DNA of 64,000 nt from Paramyrothecium sp. XJ0827. Lineage: Eukaryota; Ascomycota; Sordariomycetes; Hypocreales; Stachybotryaceae. Location: positions 1,922,001 to 1,986,000 of the forward strand of contig JAJFPB010000002.1 of assembly GCA_020881915.1 (NCBI GenBank), read 5' to 3'. Positions 35,398 to 45,286 of the stretch are shown here, one piece after another. The position numbers and the translations under genes were made by a program. A model generated the notes under the pieces. That model ran no database searches and was not told the origin of the DNA. It was given only the letters and a program-made list of their open reading frames with translations. Position 1 is the first letter of the stretch, and each line of letters begins with the position of its first letter.

Positions 35398-35619
35398 AGC
35401 ATCATGCATGCCCGGTGCTGCGTCGAACACTTGACGAAAAGGGGGTTGAGCAGACAAGCAAAAATGGTAGCTTGAGGCTCCCCAATTACATCTGCCAATA
35501 ATACATGGACTGTAAACCAGCCCCCATTATATCATTGTGGTTATTCGAGGTTTTTTGAGCCGTGAGCTCCAAGGAGGCTGGACGCTTGTACCTCGATCTT
35601 GACTTCGAAATGGCTACTG

Positions 35620-35642
35620 AGTACCCTAGGTAAGGTAGGTAT
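35620..35642. repeat. GTACCCTAGGTAAGGTAGGTA motif
   Basis: A 23-base member of the same intergenic motif family, containing GTACC, CCTAGG and TAAGGTAGGTA. Confidence 0.4.
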
Positions 35643-36194
35643 ACGAAAATGTAGGATACAAGAGGCATCTGACAATGGGGGAAGGTAAAAGGTAGGGTCT
35701 GTTATAGGTTGCCAGGTTGTGGGTGTGAGTATAATGACATTTATTTTGATGACAACGCAACGCCCCCAGTCCCCGGCGGTACGGCCATGACAAGACCTCG
35801 ACAGGGAGAGTGAGGAAGTCTCTCAATAGACAGTCATTCCTGAAGGTTGTGCAGAATGACTGAAGGCACTGGGAACCACAGGATGAAGAACGTTGACTGA
35901 ACATGCAAGTCTGTAGGGTAGCCTGCCCCAAGGGCTCGTTGTAGAAGCAGATGCACCAGTAGAAATCGACGAGTCTATAGGGCAGTTTTTATTAATAATT
36001 TTCAATTTCTAATTTTTAAAAGCACAAGACTTGATGCATCAGCCACTCCGGGGTCATGCAAACCCTCAAGTTCGTACATTCGCACTAACACGAAGAAGTG
36101 GAAACGTGAGGCTCATTGTCGAAGGTCGGTTTGGTGGGTGGCAGTAGTACTGTACTCTTGAGGCTGGAAGCCTCGGCATACCTTAGGGTAGCTA

Positions 36195-36216
36195 AGATAA
36201 GATAAGATAAGATAAG
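36195..36216 (+). promoter_or_regulatory. GATAA repeat upstream of RPC2
   Basis: Four consecutive AGATA/GATAA units, 223 bases upstream of the RPC2 start codon. WGATAR is the core recognised by fungal GATA factors (AreA/Nit2 and relatives), so the run could be a multi-site element. It may equally be a plain microsatellite. Confidence 0.35.
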
Positions 36217-36438
36217 AAAGATACAGTTTGCATATTATTCAGCAAACGATAACAAAAACATTCACTGGTCGTCCCCGAACACTTGCCATCGGCCCCACTC
36301 ACGATCAACCGCGGGGCAGAACTTTTTCCAAGCGCACTTCCGGACGGATCGCCAACTGCCTCGCATGACCCGGCATTCGCCTTTGGACGGCGCAAGATTA
36401 CAGATTTACTTCATGTGCCCCCAGCGGTGACAGCAAAG

Positions 36439-39400
36439 ATGCCGTGGATAGACGACGGCTTTGAGGCCCTCCTGGAGCCTTTCTACAATGGCAAGAAGCT
36501 AACGGATCCCATCTCTACCAAGGAGGATAAGTTTCAGCTACTCCCAGCTTTCCTCAAGGTGAAAGGTAAGCGCCGCTTTCCAAAGCTCCCCGGCCACTTT
36601 ATCTTCCAGCTAATTCTCCGTAGGACTTGTCAAACAGTACGCGCAAACTACCGCTCGGTTATGAATGGGAGCTTCGACTGACTCATCCTAGGCACATCGA
36701 CTCGTATAACTTCTTCGTCGAACATGAGATCAAGGAGATCGTTCGAGCCAATCGCACAATCCGGAGCGATGTTAACGACAGCTTCTGGCTTGAGTTTGTG
36801 CCTCCGATGCCCGACTCATGACTGTAGCCTTTGTCTTCTAACGCTGTCTCTCAGGTTTACCGACATCCGCGTCGAGCGCCCTTGTCGCCAAGATTTCAAT
36901 GATGCAAAGTCTCGCAACGAAGTAACTCCGATGGAGTGTCGACTTCGAGACATGACATACGCCGCTCCAATCCTTGTCGACATTGCCTACATTCGTGACA
37001 AGCAAAAGATCGTGCGCAAGAATGTTCCCTTGGGACGCATGCCGGTCATGTTGCGCAGTTCGAAGTGCCGACTTGGTGGTGCCAACAATGCGCGAATGGA
37101 GCTCATGAACGAATGCCCGCTTGATCCTGGTGGATATTTCATCATCAATGGTACCGAAAAGGTCATTCTGATCCAAGAGCAACTCAGCAAGAACCGAGTG
37201 ATTGTTGAAGCCGACGAGAAGAACAACATCATATCGGCCTCGGTGACGAGCTCAACGCACGAACGAAAGTCGAAAACAACAATCACAATGAAGAAGGAGA
37301 AGATTGTACTTACCCAAAACGCTCTCGTTGAGGGCATTCCCATTGTCATCATTCTCAAAGCCTTTGGGGGTCTGACAGATTACGAGATCATGCAGCTTGT
37401 TGCTGGCTCTGATGGAAGGTATCAAGATCAGTTCTCTATCAATTTCGAAGAGGCCGCTAGAGCTGGTGTCTTCACTCAACACCAAGCTCTGGAATATGTT
37501 GGCACAAGAGTAAAAATGGGCTCACGAAAGGGCCAGTTCGGCCCCCAGGCACGACGCAACACCGTCGAAGAAGGTCTCGATGTGCTCGCCAATATTGTCA
37601 TTGCCCATGTTCCCATAGAAGGCTTGGACTTTTATCCTAAAGCGATCTATGTCGCCATGATGACTCGGAGAGTCCTGATTGCAGCCCATGATCCCAGGAA
37701 AGTTGACGATCGTGACTTTGTGGGCAACAAGCGACTGGAGCTTGCAGGCCAGCTTCTGTCACTGTTGTTTGAGGATCTTTTCAAGCGCTTCGCGGGCGAG
37801 GTGAAGATGTCAATCGACAAGTTCCTCAAGAAGAACAACCGTGCCGTGCCGCTGGATGCTGTACATATGATCAGCAACCATGCCAACAACATAGGCATAG
37901 GCATCAATCGAGCGATCCAGACTGGAAACTGGACAGTGAAGCGATTCAACATGAACCGGGCCGGTGTCACCCACGTTCTAAGCAGATTGAGCTACATCGC
38001 TGCGCTCGGCATGATGACCCGAATCAGCAGTCAGTTCGAGAAGACTCGAAAAGTCAGTGGTCCCAGAGCGCTTCAGCCATCCCAGTGGGGCATGCTTTGT
38101 CCATCGGATACGCCCGAAGGTGAAGCTTGTGGACTGGTGAAGAACTTAGCTTTGATGACCCATATTACGACGAATGTGGATGAGGATCCGGTGAAGAGAT
38201 GGATCTTCACCCTAGATGCGAGTGTTGAACCTATTCGAAACTTTTCTGGCGCTGAGATGCATAGAGAGGGGAATTACATTATCCACGTGAATGGTACACC
38301 ATTTGCTTTGACACGATACCCAAGGAGATTTGCGCAGAAGTTCCGGACCATGCGCCGCCGAGGTTGGATTTCTCCCTTCGTCAGCATTAACCTCAACACG
38401 CATTTCAACGCAGTACATGTCGCGACGGACGAGGGTCGCATCTGTCGCCCATACATCATTGTCAAAAATGGGCAGCAAAAGCTGAAGCCGGAACATCTTC
38501 GCCTCTTGCAGCTGGGCAAGGTAACTTTCGACGACTTCTTGACACACGGAATCGTCGAGTACCTCGATGTCAACGAAGAACAAGACGCCCTTATTACCCT
38601 TTATGAGCAACAAGTCACAAAGAGCACAACGCATTTGGAGATTGAGCCCTTTACTCTCCTGGGTGCTGTCGCGGGACTAATTCCTTTTCCACACCACAAC
38701 CAATCCCCTCGAAATACGTATCAATGTGCCATGGGTAAGCAAGCCATTGGCGCTATCGCTTATAACCAGTTTAACCGCATTGATACCCTTCTTTACACAC
38801 TCGTCTACCCGCAACGACCCATGGTCATCTCCAAGACCATCCAACTGGTGCACTACGACAAGCTTCCGGCAGGCCAAAATGCCACCGTTGTTGTCATGTC
38901 GTACTCCGGATACGATATCGAGGATGCTCTCGTCCTGAACAAAGCATCTATCGACAGAGGGTTTGGAAGGTGTCAAGTCTTCCGAAAATACACCACAGAA
39001 CTACAGAAATACCCTAATGGCAGGAGAGAGCGTATAGGTGATCCAGAAAATGAGGGCGAGGGTGCTGCCAAACAACGAATTGCCAAGCACGAAGCGCTGG
39101 ATGATGATGGTCTCGCCATTGTTGGCTACCGCATCAACGCAGGAGAAGCAATGGTGAAGAAAGAGACGCCCTTGGACCTCACGACCACAGGCATTGGGCT
39201 TGACCGTGGGCCAAGTGAATACCGCGACTCCTCGGTTTCCTATCGTATTCCTGATCCCGCCTACATTGACAAGGTCATGATCTCACACACTGAGAAGGAT
39301 ACTACCATTGTCAAAGTGCAGACCAGGCAGACGCGTCGACCTGAACTAGGTGACAAATTCTCCTCGCGCCACGGTCAGAAGGGTGTCGTGGGCATCATCG

Positions 39401-40086
39401 TTGAACAGGAAGACATGCCTTTCGCCGACACTGGGTTGACTCCTGATATTATCATGAATCCTCACGGTTTCCCGTCTCGAATGACTGTCGGCAAGCTACT
39501 CGAGTGTCTTACTGGCAAAGCGTCTATCCTTGACGGCCGCCCAGACTATGGGTTCGGAGATGCATTCAGATCCCACCCAGTCGAAGACATGGGCAAGGCA
39601 TTACTGAGCCATGGCTTCTCATGGGAAGGCAAGGACTATTTCACATCTGGCCTCACCGGCGAGCCACTCGAGGCGTACATTTTCAACGGACCGATCTACT
39701 ACCAACGTCTCAAGCACATGGTGCAGGACAAGATGCACTCGCGTTCTCGCGGGCCCAGGGCTATCCTGACGCGTCAACCGACCGAAGGTCGTTCCAGAGA
39801 CGGAGGTCTTCGACTGGGAGAAATGGAACGTGATTGTCTCATCGCGTACGGAGCCTCGCAGCTTCTCCTGGAGCGACTGATGCTCAGCTCCGACGGCGTG
39901 TGGCTGGACATCTGCCAGCAGTGCGGTCTCTTTGGTTACAAGGGCTACTGCAACACGTGCAAGAGCACGAGGGAGGTGACGAAGATGCAGATGCCGTACG
40001 CGGCGAAGCTCCTTGTGCAGGAACTCATCAGCATGAATGTTGGCGTGCGTCTCCAGCTGCAAGACGAATTCCCGCATCCAAGGTAG
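36439..40086 (+). CDS. RPC2: DNA-directed RNA polymerase III second-largest subunit RPC2 (1157 aa)
   Basis: Catalytic beta-like subunit of RNA polymerase III, which makes tRNA and 5S rRNA in the nucleus. Exons 36439-36565, 36624-36636 (13-nt micro-exon), 36692-36793 and 36855-40086; introns are 58, 55 and 61 nt with CTAAT, CTGAC and CTAAC branch sites. The micro-exon restores the invariant stretch FLKVKG-LVKQ-HIDSYNFFV. Further family landmarks are PMECRLRDMTYAAPI, KVSGPRALQPSQWGMLCPSD, SYSGYDIEDALVLNKASIDR and the active-centre motif RPELGDKFSSRHGQKG. Near the C-terminus GPRAILTRQPTEGRSRDGGL precedes the zinc ribbon CQQCGLFGYKGYCNTC. The RPC2-specific phrase GKQAIGAIAYNQFNRIDTLL separates it from RPB2 and RPA2. 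Length matches the family (~1150). The start is the first ATG that gives a normal N-terminus; an upstream 5' exon cannot be excluded. It converges on RAD57 with 222 bases between. Confidence 0.97.
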
Positions 40087-40139
40087 TGTGTGCACACGGC
40101 GTATCCGGAACAGGAATTGGACTGCATTTTGGGAGTAAA

Positions 40140-40148
40140 TGTATATTA
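40140..40148 (+). promoter_or_regulatory. Puf4-type motif in RPC2 3' flank
   Basis: TGTATATTA, 53 bases after the RPC2 stop codon. It matches the UGUAUAWUA sequence known for yeast Puf4 and fits the base code read from the PUF protein at 27021-31222. About one chance match is expected on the two strands of a window this size, so the functional claim is weak. Confidence 0.3.
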
Positions 40149-40308
40149 AAAAAAGCTATACGATAGATATACAACATATGAATAGACGGTGTCAATGAGC
40201 TCATGCACCTTCTTCCTGCTTCTTATATCTATTATGCTTGTCGAGATCTCACTGAGATTGGCCGGCCCGAGTCGTTTGCAGCACAGCTTGCCTGAACATT
40301 TGACGAGC

Positions 40309-41640
40309 TCACGACTTGAGCTTTTTGGAACCACGAGATGGCTGTACCCCCTTGAGACCGCCCATTGTGATTTGAAACTCCACAGCACCGCTCACACCGG
40401 GACCTGACGCCGCGACATGCGGCGCAAAGACAACCTTCATCCAGCGCCTCCAGCTTCGCAAGGTTGGCATGCCAGCGTCCGGGTCGTCGTCGTCGGCCTG
40501 GAGCGGCGCGGCCATCCTAGTGGTCGTGCCGTAAACAGGCCGCTTGAAGAGGGCGATGCGAGCTGCGATCTGGGTGGACCACACCAGCCCGAGACTGGGG
40601 TTCTTGAGCGAGTGGTTGTTGCGAGGGTCGTCCCCCCACCCGGTGAACCAGCGCTGCTGGTGATCGAGGAGGAGGGCTGGCGGCGCGGGCGGCTCGTCCT
40701 GAGAGAAGAATGGAGGCATGAGGGACGAGGAGGGTGGGCTCTGGGGTGGAGGCATGCTCCGCGAGGCAAGGGGGCTTTCCTGCGAAGCGATGGCAAAGCC
40801 GCGGGGGGTGCTCCGGGGGATAACGTCGGAAGTGAAGCGGTCTGCGACCTGGTTTGCGACGACGACGGCAAGGTTGTGCCTGCGCGCGAGATCGCGAAGC
40901 AGGGCGCCCAGACGGACGAGCTCGGTGCTTCGCGCGGCCATGTTAGAGCCATGCGTGCCCTGGCGCTCAAACTCTGCGCGGTAGTTGGCAGCGACGGAGT
41001 CGATGACAAGCAGGCCAATGGTGCCTCTGGAGAGCATGACGGGCACCTGGTACTCGAGGATGTGGTCCTGGGATTCAAGGTCCGGTGTGACCGTGCTGAG
41101 AATGTTATCCAGGGACGGCGCGGCAGCATCGCCGTCACCCACATCCTGCAGCGTCGGGTTGACAGCAAGCATTTGAGCCAATCGCTTGGTAGCGAGGCCG
41201 GACTCGGTGGAGATGTAGAGAGCCTGCTTCCCGAGGCCACGCGGAGGGGGCAGCTGCACGGCGAGACAGAGGCTCAGGAGGAACTGCGTCTTCCCCGCGC
41301 CGCTCTCGCCAGTGAACTCGGTGATGCAAGAAACGGGCACGCCGCCCCCTAGAGCGGCGTCGAGGCCGGGGTCGAGCGTGCTGATGGTGGGACATGGCTG
41401 CGAGACGGAGGGGTCCGAAAGGTCCAGGTACTCGGGCTTCAGGTCGTCGGAGAGGGAGGCCTGGACGACCGCCACGAGGCGCTTGAGGTCGAGAATCGGC
41501 AGGCCCGTCTGCTTGGCGATGTCGGCGGGGTGGAGAGCGAGGAGGTCAGTCGTGGTGAGGGCATGCTGCTCGATGGATGGGAGGAGAGCAGCGAAGCGGG
41601 TGACAGGAAAGGAGGGCAAGATGCGAAGCAGGTCTGTCAT
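40309..41640 (-). CDS. RAD57: RAD57-like RecA-family recombination mediator (443 aa)
   Basis: Rad51 paralogue; in yeast it pairs with Rad55 to stabilise Rad51 filaments in homologous recombination. Single exon. Residues ~1-65 form the N-terminal helix-hairpin-like domain (LLPSIEQHALTTTDLLALHP, IAKQTGLPILDLKRLV). Then come the entry ISTLDPGLDAALGGGVPVSC, Walker A at 111-118 (GESGAGKT), the ALYISTESGLATKRLAQML region and Walker B at about 209-214 (GLLVID in IGLLVIDSVAANYRAEF). NLAVVVANQVADRF follows. A Pro/Ser-rich insertion (~280-330) precedes WSTQIAARIALFKRPVY and the Lys-rich C-terminus. GC-rich codon use produces a 311-codon open frame on the other strand. It shares a 222-base convergent spacer with RPC2. 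The closest alternative, an Xrcc3-like call, is effectively the same fungal group. Confidence 0.9.
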   Translation of the reverse strand: MTDLLRILPSFPVTRFAALLPSIEQHALTTTDLLALHPADIAKQTGLPILDLKRLVAVVQASLSDDLKPEYLDLSDPSVSQPCPTISTLDPGLDAALGGGVPVSCITEFTGESGAGKTQFLLSLCLAVQLPPPRGLGKQALYISTESGLATKRLAQMLAVNPTLQDVGDGDAAAPSLDNILSTVTPDLESQDHILEYQVPVMLSRGTIGLLVIDSVAANYRAEFERQGTHGSNMAARSTELVRLGALLRDLARRHNLAVVVANQVADRFTSDVIPRSTPRGFAIASQESPLASRSMPPPQSPPSSSLMPPFFSQDEPPAPPALLLDHQQRWFTGWGDDPRNNHSLKNPSLGLVWSTQIAARIALFKRPVYGTTTRMAAPLQADDDDPDAGMPTLRSWRRWMKVVFAPHVAASGPGVSGAVEFQITMGGLKGVQPSRGSKKLKS

Positions 41641-42597
41641 GGGTGGGGAGGAGGAGGAACGGCAGTTTGGACAAGGCGGGCCCGGTGAAAGATCGTGCGT
41701 GAGTCGTGTAAGTTGTCAGACGCGCAGAACACATGGGAGGAGTTGTGGGCGTGAGTGAAAGCAGACTTCAATTGCCCATGACCAGGAAGACCCGAGATAC
41801 TGTCCGCAATGCAATTTACGAGACGCGCCGAGGATGATTGGAAATGAAACCCTCCTGTTCCGTCAAGAAAGCATGAAAGACGTAAAGGTCGAGTCCTGGT
41901 CATCCGCGCAGATTATCGAAGTCAGAATCACAATTCGGTCCAATCCCTAGTCTCGAAAGCGCAACGTCAAGTCCCGCGTCGTGAGCTATGCAATACCAAG
42001 CAAAAAGGGACAAAAGAAAGGCGAGGCCGCGAGAGTGTCGACAGCAGCCTTCTGCGGGATGTGTTTGTATTCGTGAGACAGTAGCCGGTAGTGAGTGTCC
42101 ACGTCGGTGAATCTGGCCAAGGATGTTAACATGACCGCACTGTATGACAGTGGATGCCTGGGTGAGCCACACCGTGTCGCTCTACCGCCCTGGCGCACTG
42201 TACTTATCGTGTTGGCAGATAAAGGCGGGGGACGAATATGGGTCAATCACAGGAGAGCAACGCATATGTTTGCGCGGGGCGTGTTGCACGAGTACCATCA
42301 GTGAGGAGAAGATTTAACAATATCATTGCAGGAAGATGCAGAAGCACCCCTGGTCTCTTACGGCTGAGCCTAGTTTGGCTATGCAAAGCGGATATGTACA
42401 ATACCCGTAAAATCATTAACCAGTACACGATGCCTTCAATCACATCAAAAATTCAATATTCCTCAAGGTAGTTGAGACAGAAGATCATATATGGTATTCA
42501 AACAATGACAGACCGGGAAAGCTCAGTACTCCTTTGAACCATATGCTCCCCAAAGATGTAACCGGAAAAGCAGAGGCCTACTCAACTCGTGACAATC
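41641..42597. other. Intergenic region between RAD57 and the carnitine acetyltransferase gene
   Basis: Short tandem-orientation spacer of 957 bases with only small overlapping ORFs. It should contain the RAD57 promoter and the acetyltransferase 3' flank. No specific element recognised. Confidence 0.5.
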
Positions 42598-45286
42598 TCA
42601 GTAGTCAATGAGTCGGAGCTTCTTTCCGACTTCTCTTCGCCGGGCCTGCACGGTTGCTCGTTCCGAGGCCTTGGTCTCACCGGAATCGTACTTATCTCCA
42701 CGAGCTTTGAGTGCCTGAAGTAGCATTCCTGCGTCGAAAAAGCCGTCTGCAAATCACCAGTGGTTAGCACGCTGCGCCTGAGTTGCTATACATTGATTGG
42801 ATAGTAAATGATTCCAGGGACTTACATCCTCCTAATTCGTCATCTTCACTGAGCGTCATGCTCTCTTCGGTTGGCGATCTGGACCCGGTATTTGCCCTCA
42901 ACGACTTGAGAACCTCAGGACCTGCTAGCGGACGGCCCCTGGATTTGAGTCTGTTTGCTGGCTTTGGTCTGGTCATTTCGGCCTCGCGCGCCCGGGTTGA
43001 CTTGACATGAGCTTGGTTCGTGATGCGCAGGATGCGGCGAATCTCTAGCAAATAGCTCTCCATGGTATCTACGAAGCGCTTGGTTTGGCGATGCTTGCTG
43101 GACACGCAGATGGCGATTGAATCATCTTTGATGATGTATCCAATACCGAAACCATCGCCGGAGGTGGGCCCGAAGCCAAAGTGTCGAAGCGATGGGTTGC
43201 CGCAGTTGGATGTGGAGAGAATTGTGTTGTTGAGTTTATCCCAACCAGGATCTGCGAAAATCAAGGGCAGCGGGTGTTGTTGCGTTCTTGACGTAGTGCT
43301 GTCAAGCCTACCACGAGTGGGCTTTACCTCAACTTCATCCGTGGAATCTGTGGAGTCTCCTCGAGCACGACCATTAGGCGAGCTGCTGTGGAGCGAGTAT
43401 TCCTCCCCAGTGCTAGAATATCCAGTGCTGCTGACCGCACTCTCCAACTCTTCGTCGACCGATTTTTGCCAAACGCTCCAGAGTGCATATAGATGACGGT
43501 CGCAACCCTGAGCTTTCGCACACTCCCTCGTAGTATTGACGTGCTTCTCACACGCTGCTTTCAGAGCTTCCACCTTTTGCTCCGCAGGGTGGTCCGCCCA
43601 GAAGGTCTGGACAAAGTTCACCGACTCCTCCGACACGCTCCTAATGGCTTCGGTTCGGCCATGGAGGAAGAACTTGGTCATGGCGGGTTCGTATGTGCAC
43701 TCAACACGTCCATACAGCCCGTAATAAGCTGCCTGAAAAGCCATCTGAACGAAGGCATCGGGTGAGAAGCCCATAGAAGTAATAAAGTTCTTGCCATATG
43801 TGTTGAAGTCCAGACACTGAAACTCGTTTTGCTCAATAAGATCTGCCAGGCGAGTCTCGGCAAATCGCACAGCTATGCTCAACTCGGGTAGCATATCCCA
43901 CTCAAGCTTCCGCGGTGTTGTGTTGACTTGACCGAAGCTGTCGGGATCGCGTTTTGTGGGATCAGGACTCGTTGAAGCCCACATCGTGGGCGCCTTACCA
44001 TTGATGGAGCGAGCAAATCGTAAGATAGTATCGGTATAAACGTCGCTCGCAAATCTTAAGACTGTATGGCCATCAACGCCGGTGTGCTCGAAGTTGATGC
44101 CGGCACTGCCGTTCTTGCAAACGATGATCTGAAGCTTATCATACCACCGGTTGGTGCATGTACCGATTTGAACCCCTCGCTCAATCTCGCTGGTTCCGCA
44201 AAGCATGTTCTGACACAGAGCGGCCACATCGCGAGGTTCCGAATAGTCCAAGCACAGTGCAAACAAAGCAGAGTCAACGATGCTCAATGAATCGGCATTG
44301 TTTGACTCAGGGTCTTGTGTTAGCACATCTCGGAGTCCAGACCAAACCTTACGATTCTCCGTACTCAGGACGCCGAGCGCGCCTTTGGCGGCGTCCTGAA
44401 TTGGTGTTTGAGCCGCATCGTCAATCACGGTTTGCAGATTAACTGCGATGTCCTTTTCACTCATGATGACATCTGAATTGTCGTCTAGAACATCAAACCA
44501 GTAGAACTGCCCGTGACATAGGACGACAATGTGCTTCGACTCGGGATCCTGCTCAATCTGGCAGCCAGCATCCGTGGGGACTCGAGCGGTTCCGAAGAGT
44601 CGGGAGAACTGGTACATGCATAGTGGAGTTCCCTTGACGGTGTCAGGAGGTAGTTCCTCCTTCCGGACTGCTCTGATGAATTCCAGGGCAGACACGACGA
44701 GCGACGCTGCGCGAGTAACCTGGTTGTTTCTGGCTGGTGTTGGATCATCTTCCAGAAGAAAGAACGGGTTGAGATTGAGGACAACGGGGTTATCAAAGTT
44801 GAGGTACGAATCGTACCCTGCAAAGTGTGTAAGTTATTGGGAGGACAACATGTCGTCGGTTGATTGCTTACAAAACTGCTCGATATAGCTCGTCTTTCCC
44901 TCGGCGTACTTTTTTAACTTCTCTTGGAGTTCCGGGCCATCGTTTTGTACAAACTCATTGATGGCATGCTGCGTTTCCGTACGTTCTCGGGGCGTCTGCA
45001 AAGGCCGCAGGACCTGGGAATACTTTTTCAAGGTATTCTCGAGCTCTGGAATGGGGAGCTTAGGCAGCTTATCTTGGGCCGCGAAAGTAATGCCCCCCTC
45101 CTTTTTCTTGTCGCCGTAGGTAGCCATGGGCACTCGTTTGTATTCAGATGGTGACTTCGCACGGTCTCCGTTTGTAAGTGTTGGTGTCACGCGCGGCACA
45201 TCTCGGCCCTCCGCAGGGCTATCAGGTGCAGCCAGCCTTTCGGCTATCGAAGAACCAAAGGCAAGGGATTGCACTTTGGCCATCAT
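42598..45286 (-). CDS. Carnitine O-acetyltransferase, Yat2/FacC-like (~851 aa)
   Basis: Transfers acetyl between CoA and carnitine for movement of acetyl units between compartments during growth on acetate or fatty acids. Minus-strand exons 45286-44872, 44817-42826 and 42746-42598; introns are 54 nt (GTAAGC...TTTGCAG) and 79 nt (GTAAGT...TTTGCAG). Junctions restore IEQF-WYDSYLNFDNPVVLNL and DDELGGYGFFDAGML. Family marks: LPKLPIPELENTLKKYSQVL, PLCMYQFSRLFGTARVP, the catalytic His ~389 in NFEHTGVDGHTVLRFASD, and RVECTYEPAMTKFFLHGRTE. The C-terminal part has ILSTSNCGNPSLRHFGFGP, then a basic Ser/Arg tail. A 60-residue Ser-rich insertion precedes the ILSTS motif. No C-terminal PTS1 (ends RLIDY) and no strong presequence, which suits a cytosolic Yat2-type enzyme. 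The conserved part starts after a second ATG at 45127 (798 aa), a plausible alternative start. Confidence 0.92.

Larger units (their letters stand above)
31223..36438. other. Long intergenic region between divergent PUF and RPC2 genes
   Basis: About 5.2 kb. The left 900 bases are probably the PUF 5' leader and promoter, G-rich on the plus strand, with a GGAT run at 31867-31882. Bases 32.1-36.2 kb hold several GGTACC/TACCTTA motif clusters (listed separately). A coding-like but stop-interrupted stretch lies at about 34640-35100. A GATAA run lies at 36195-36216. No intact gene is supported. Confidence 0.5.

Noticed and set aside
40417..41352. 311-codon plus-strand ORF over RAD57
   Set aside because: Lies antisense within the conserved RAD57 coding region; the frame is open because of GC-rich codon use. 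No recognisable domain.
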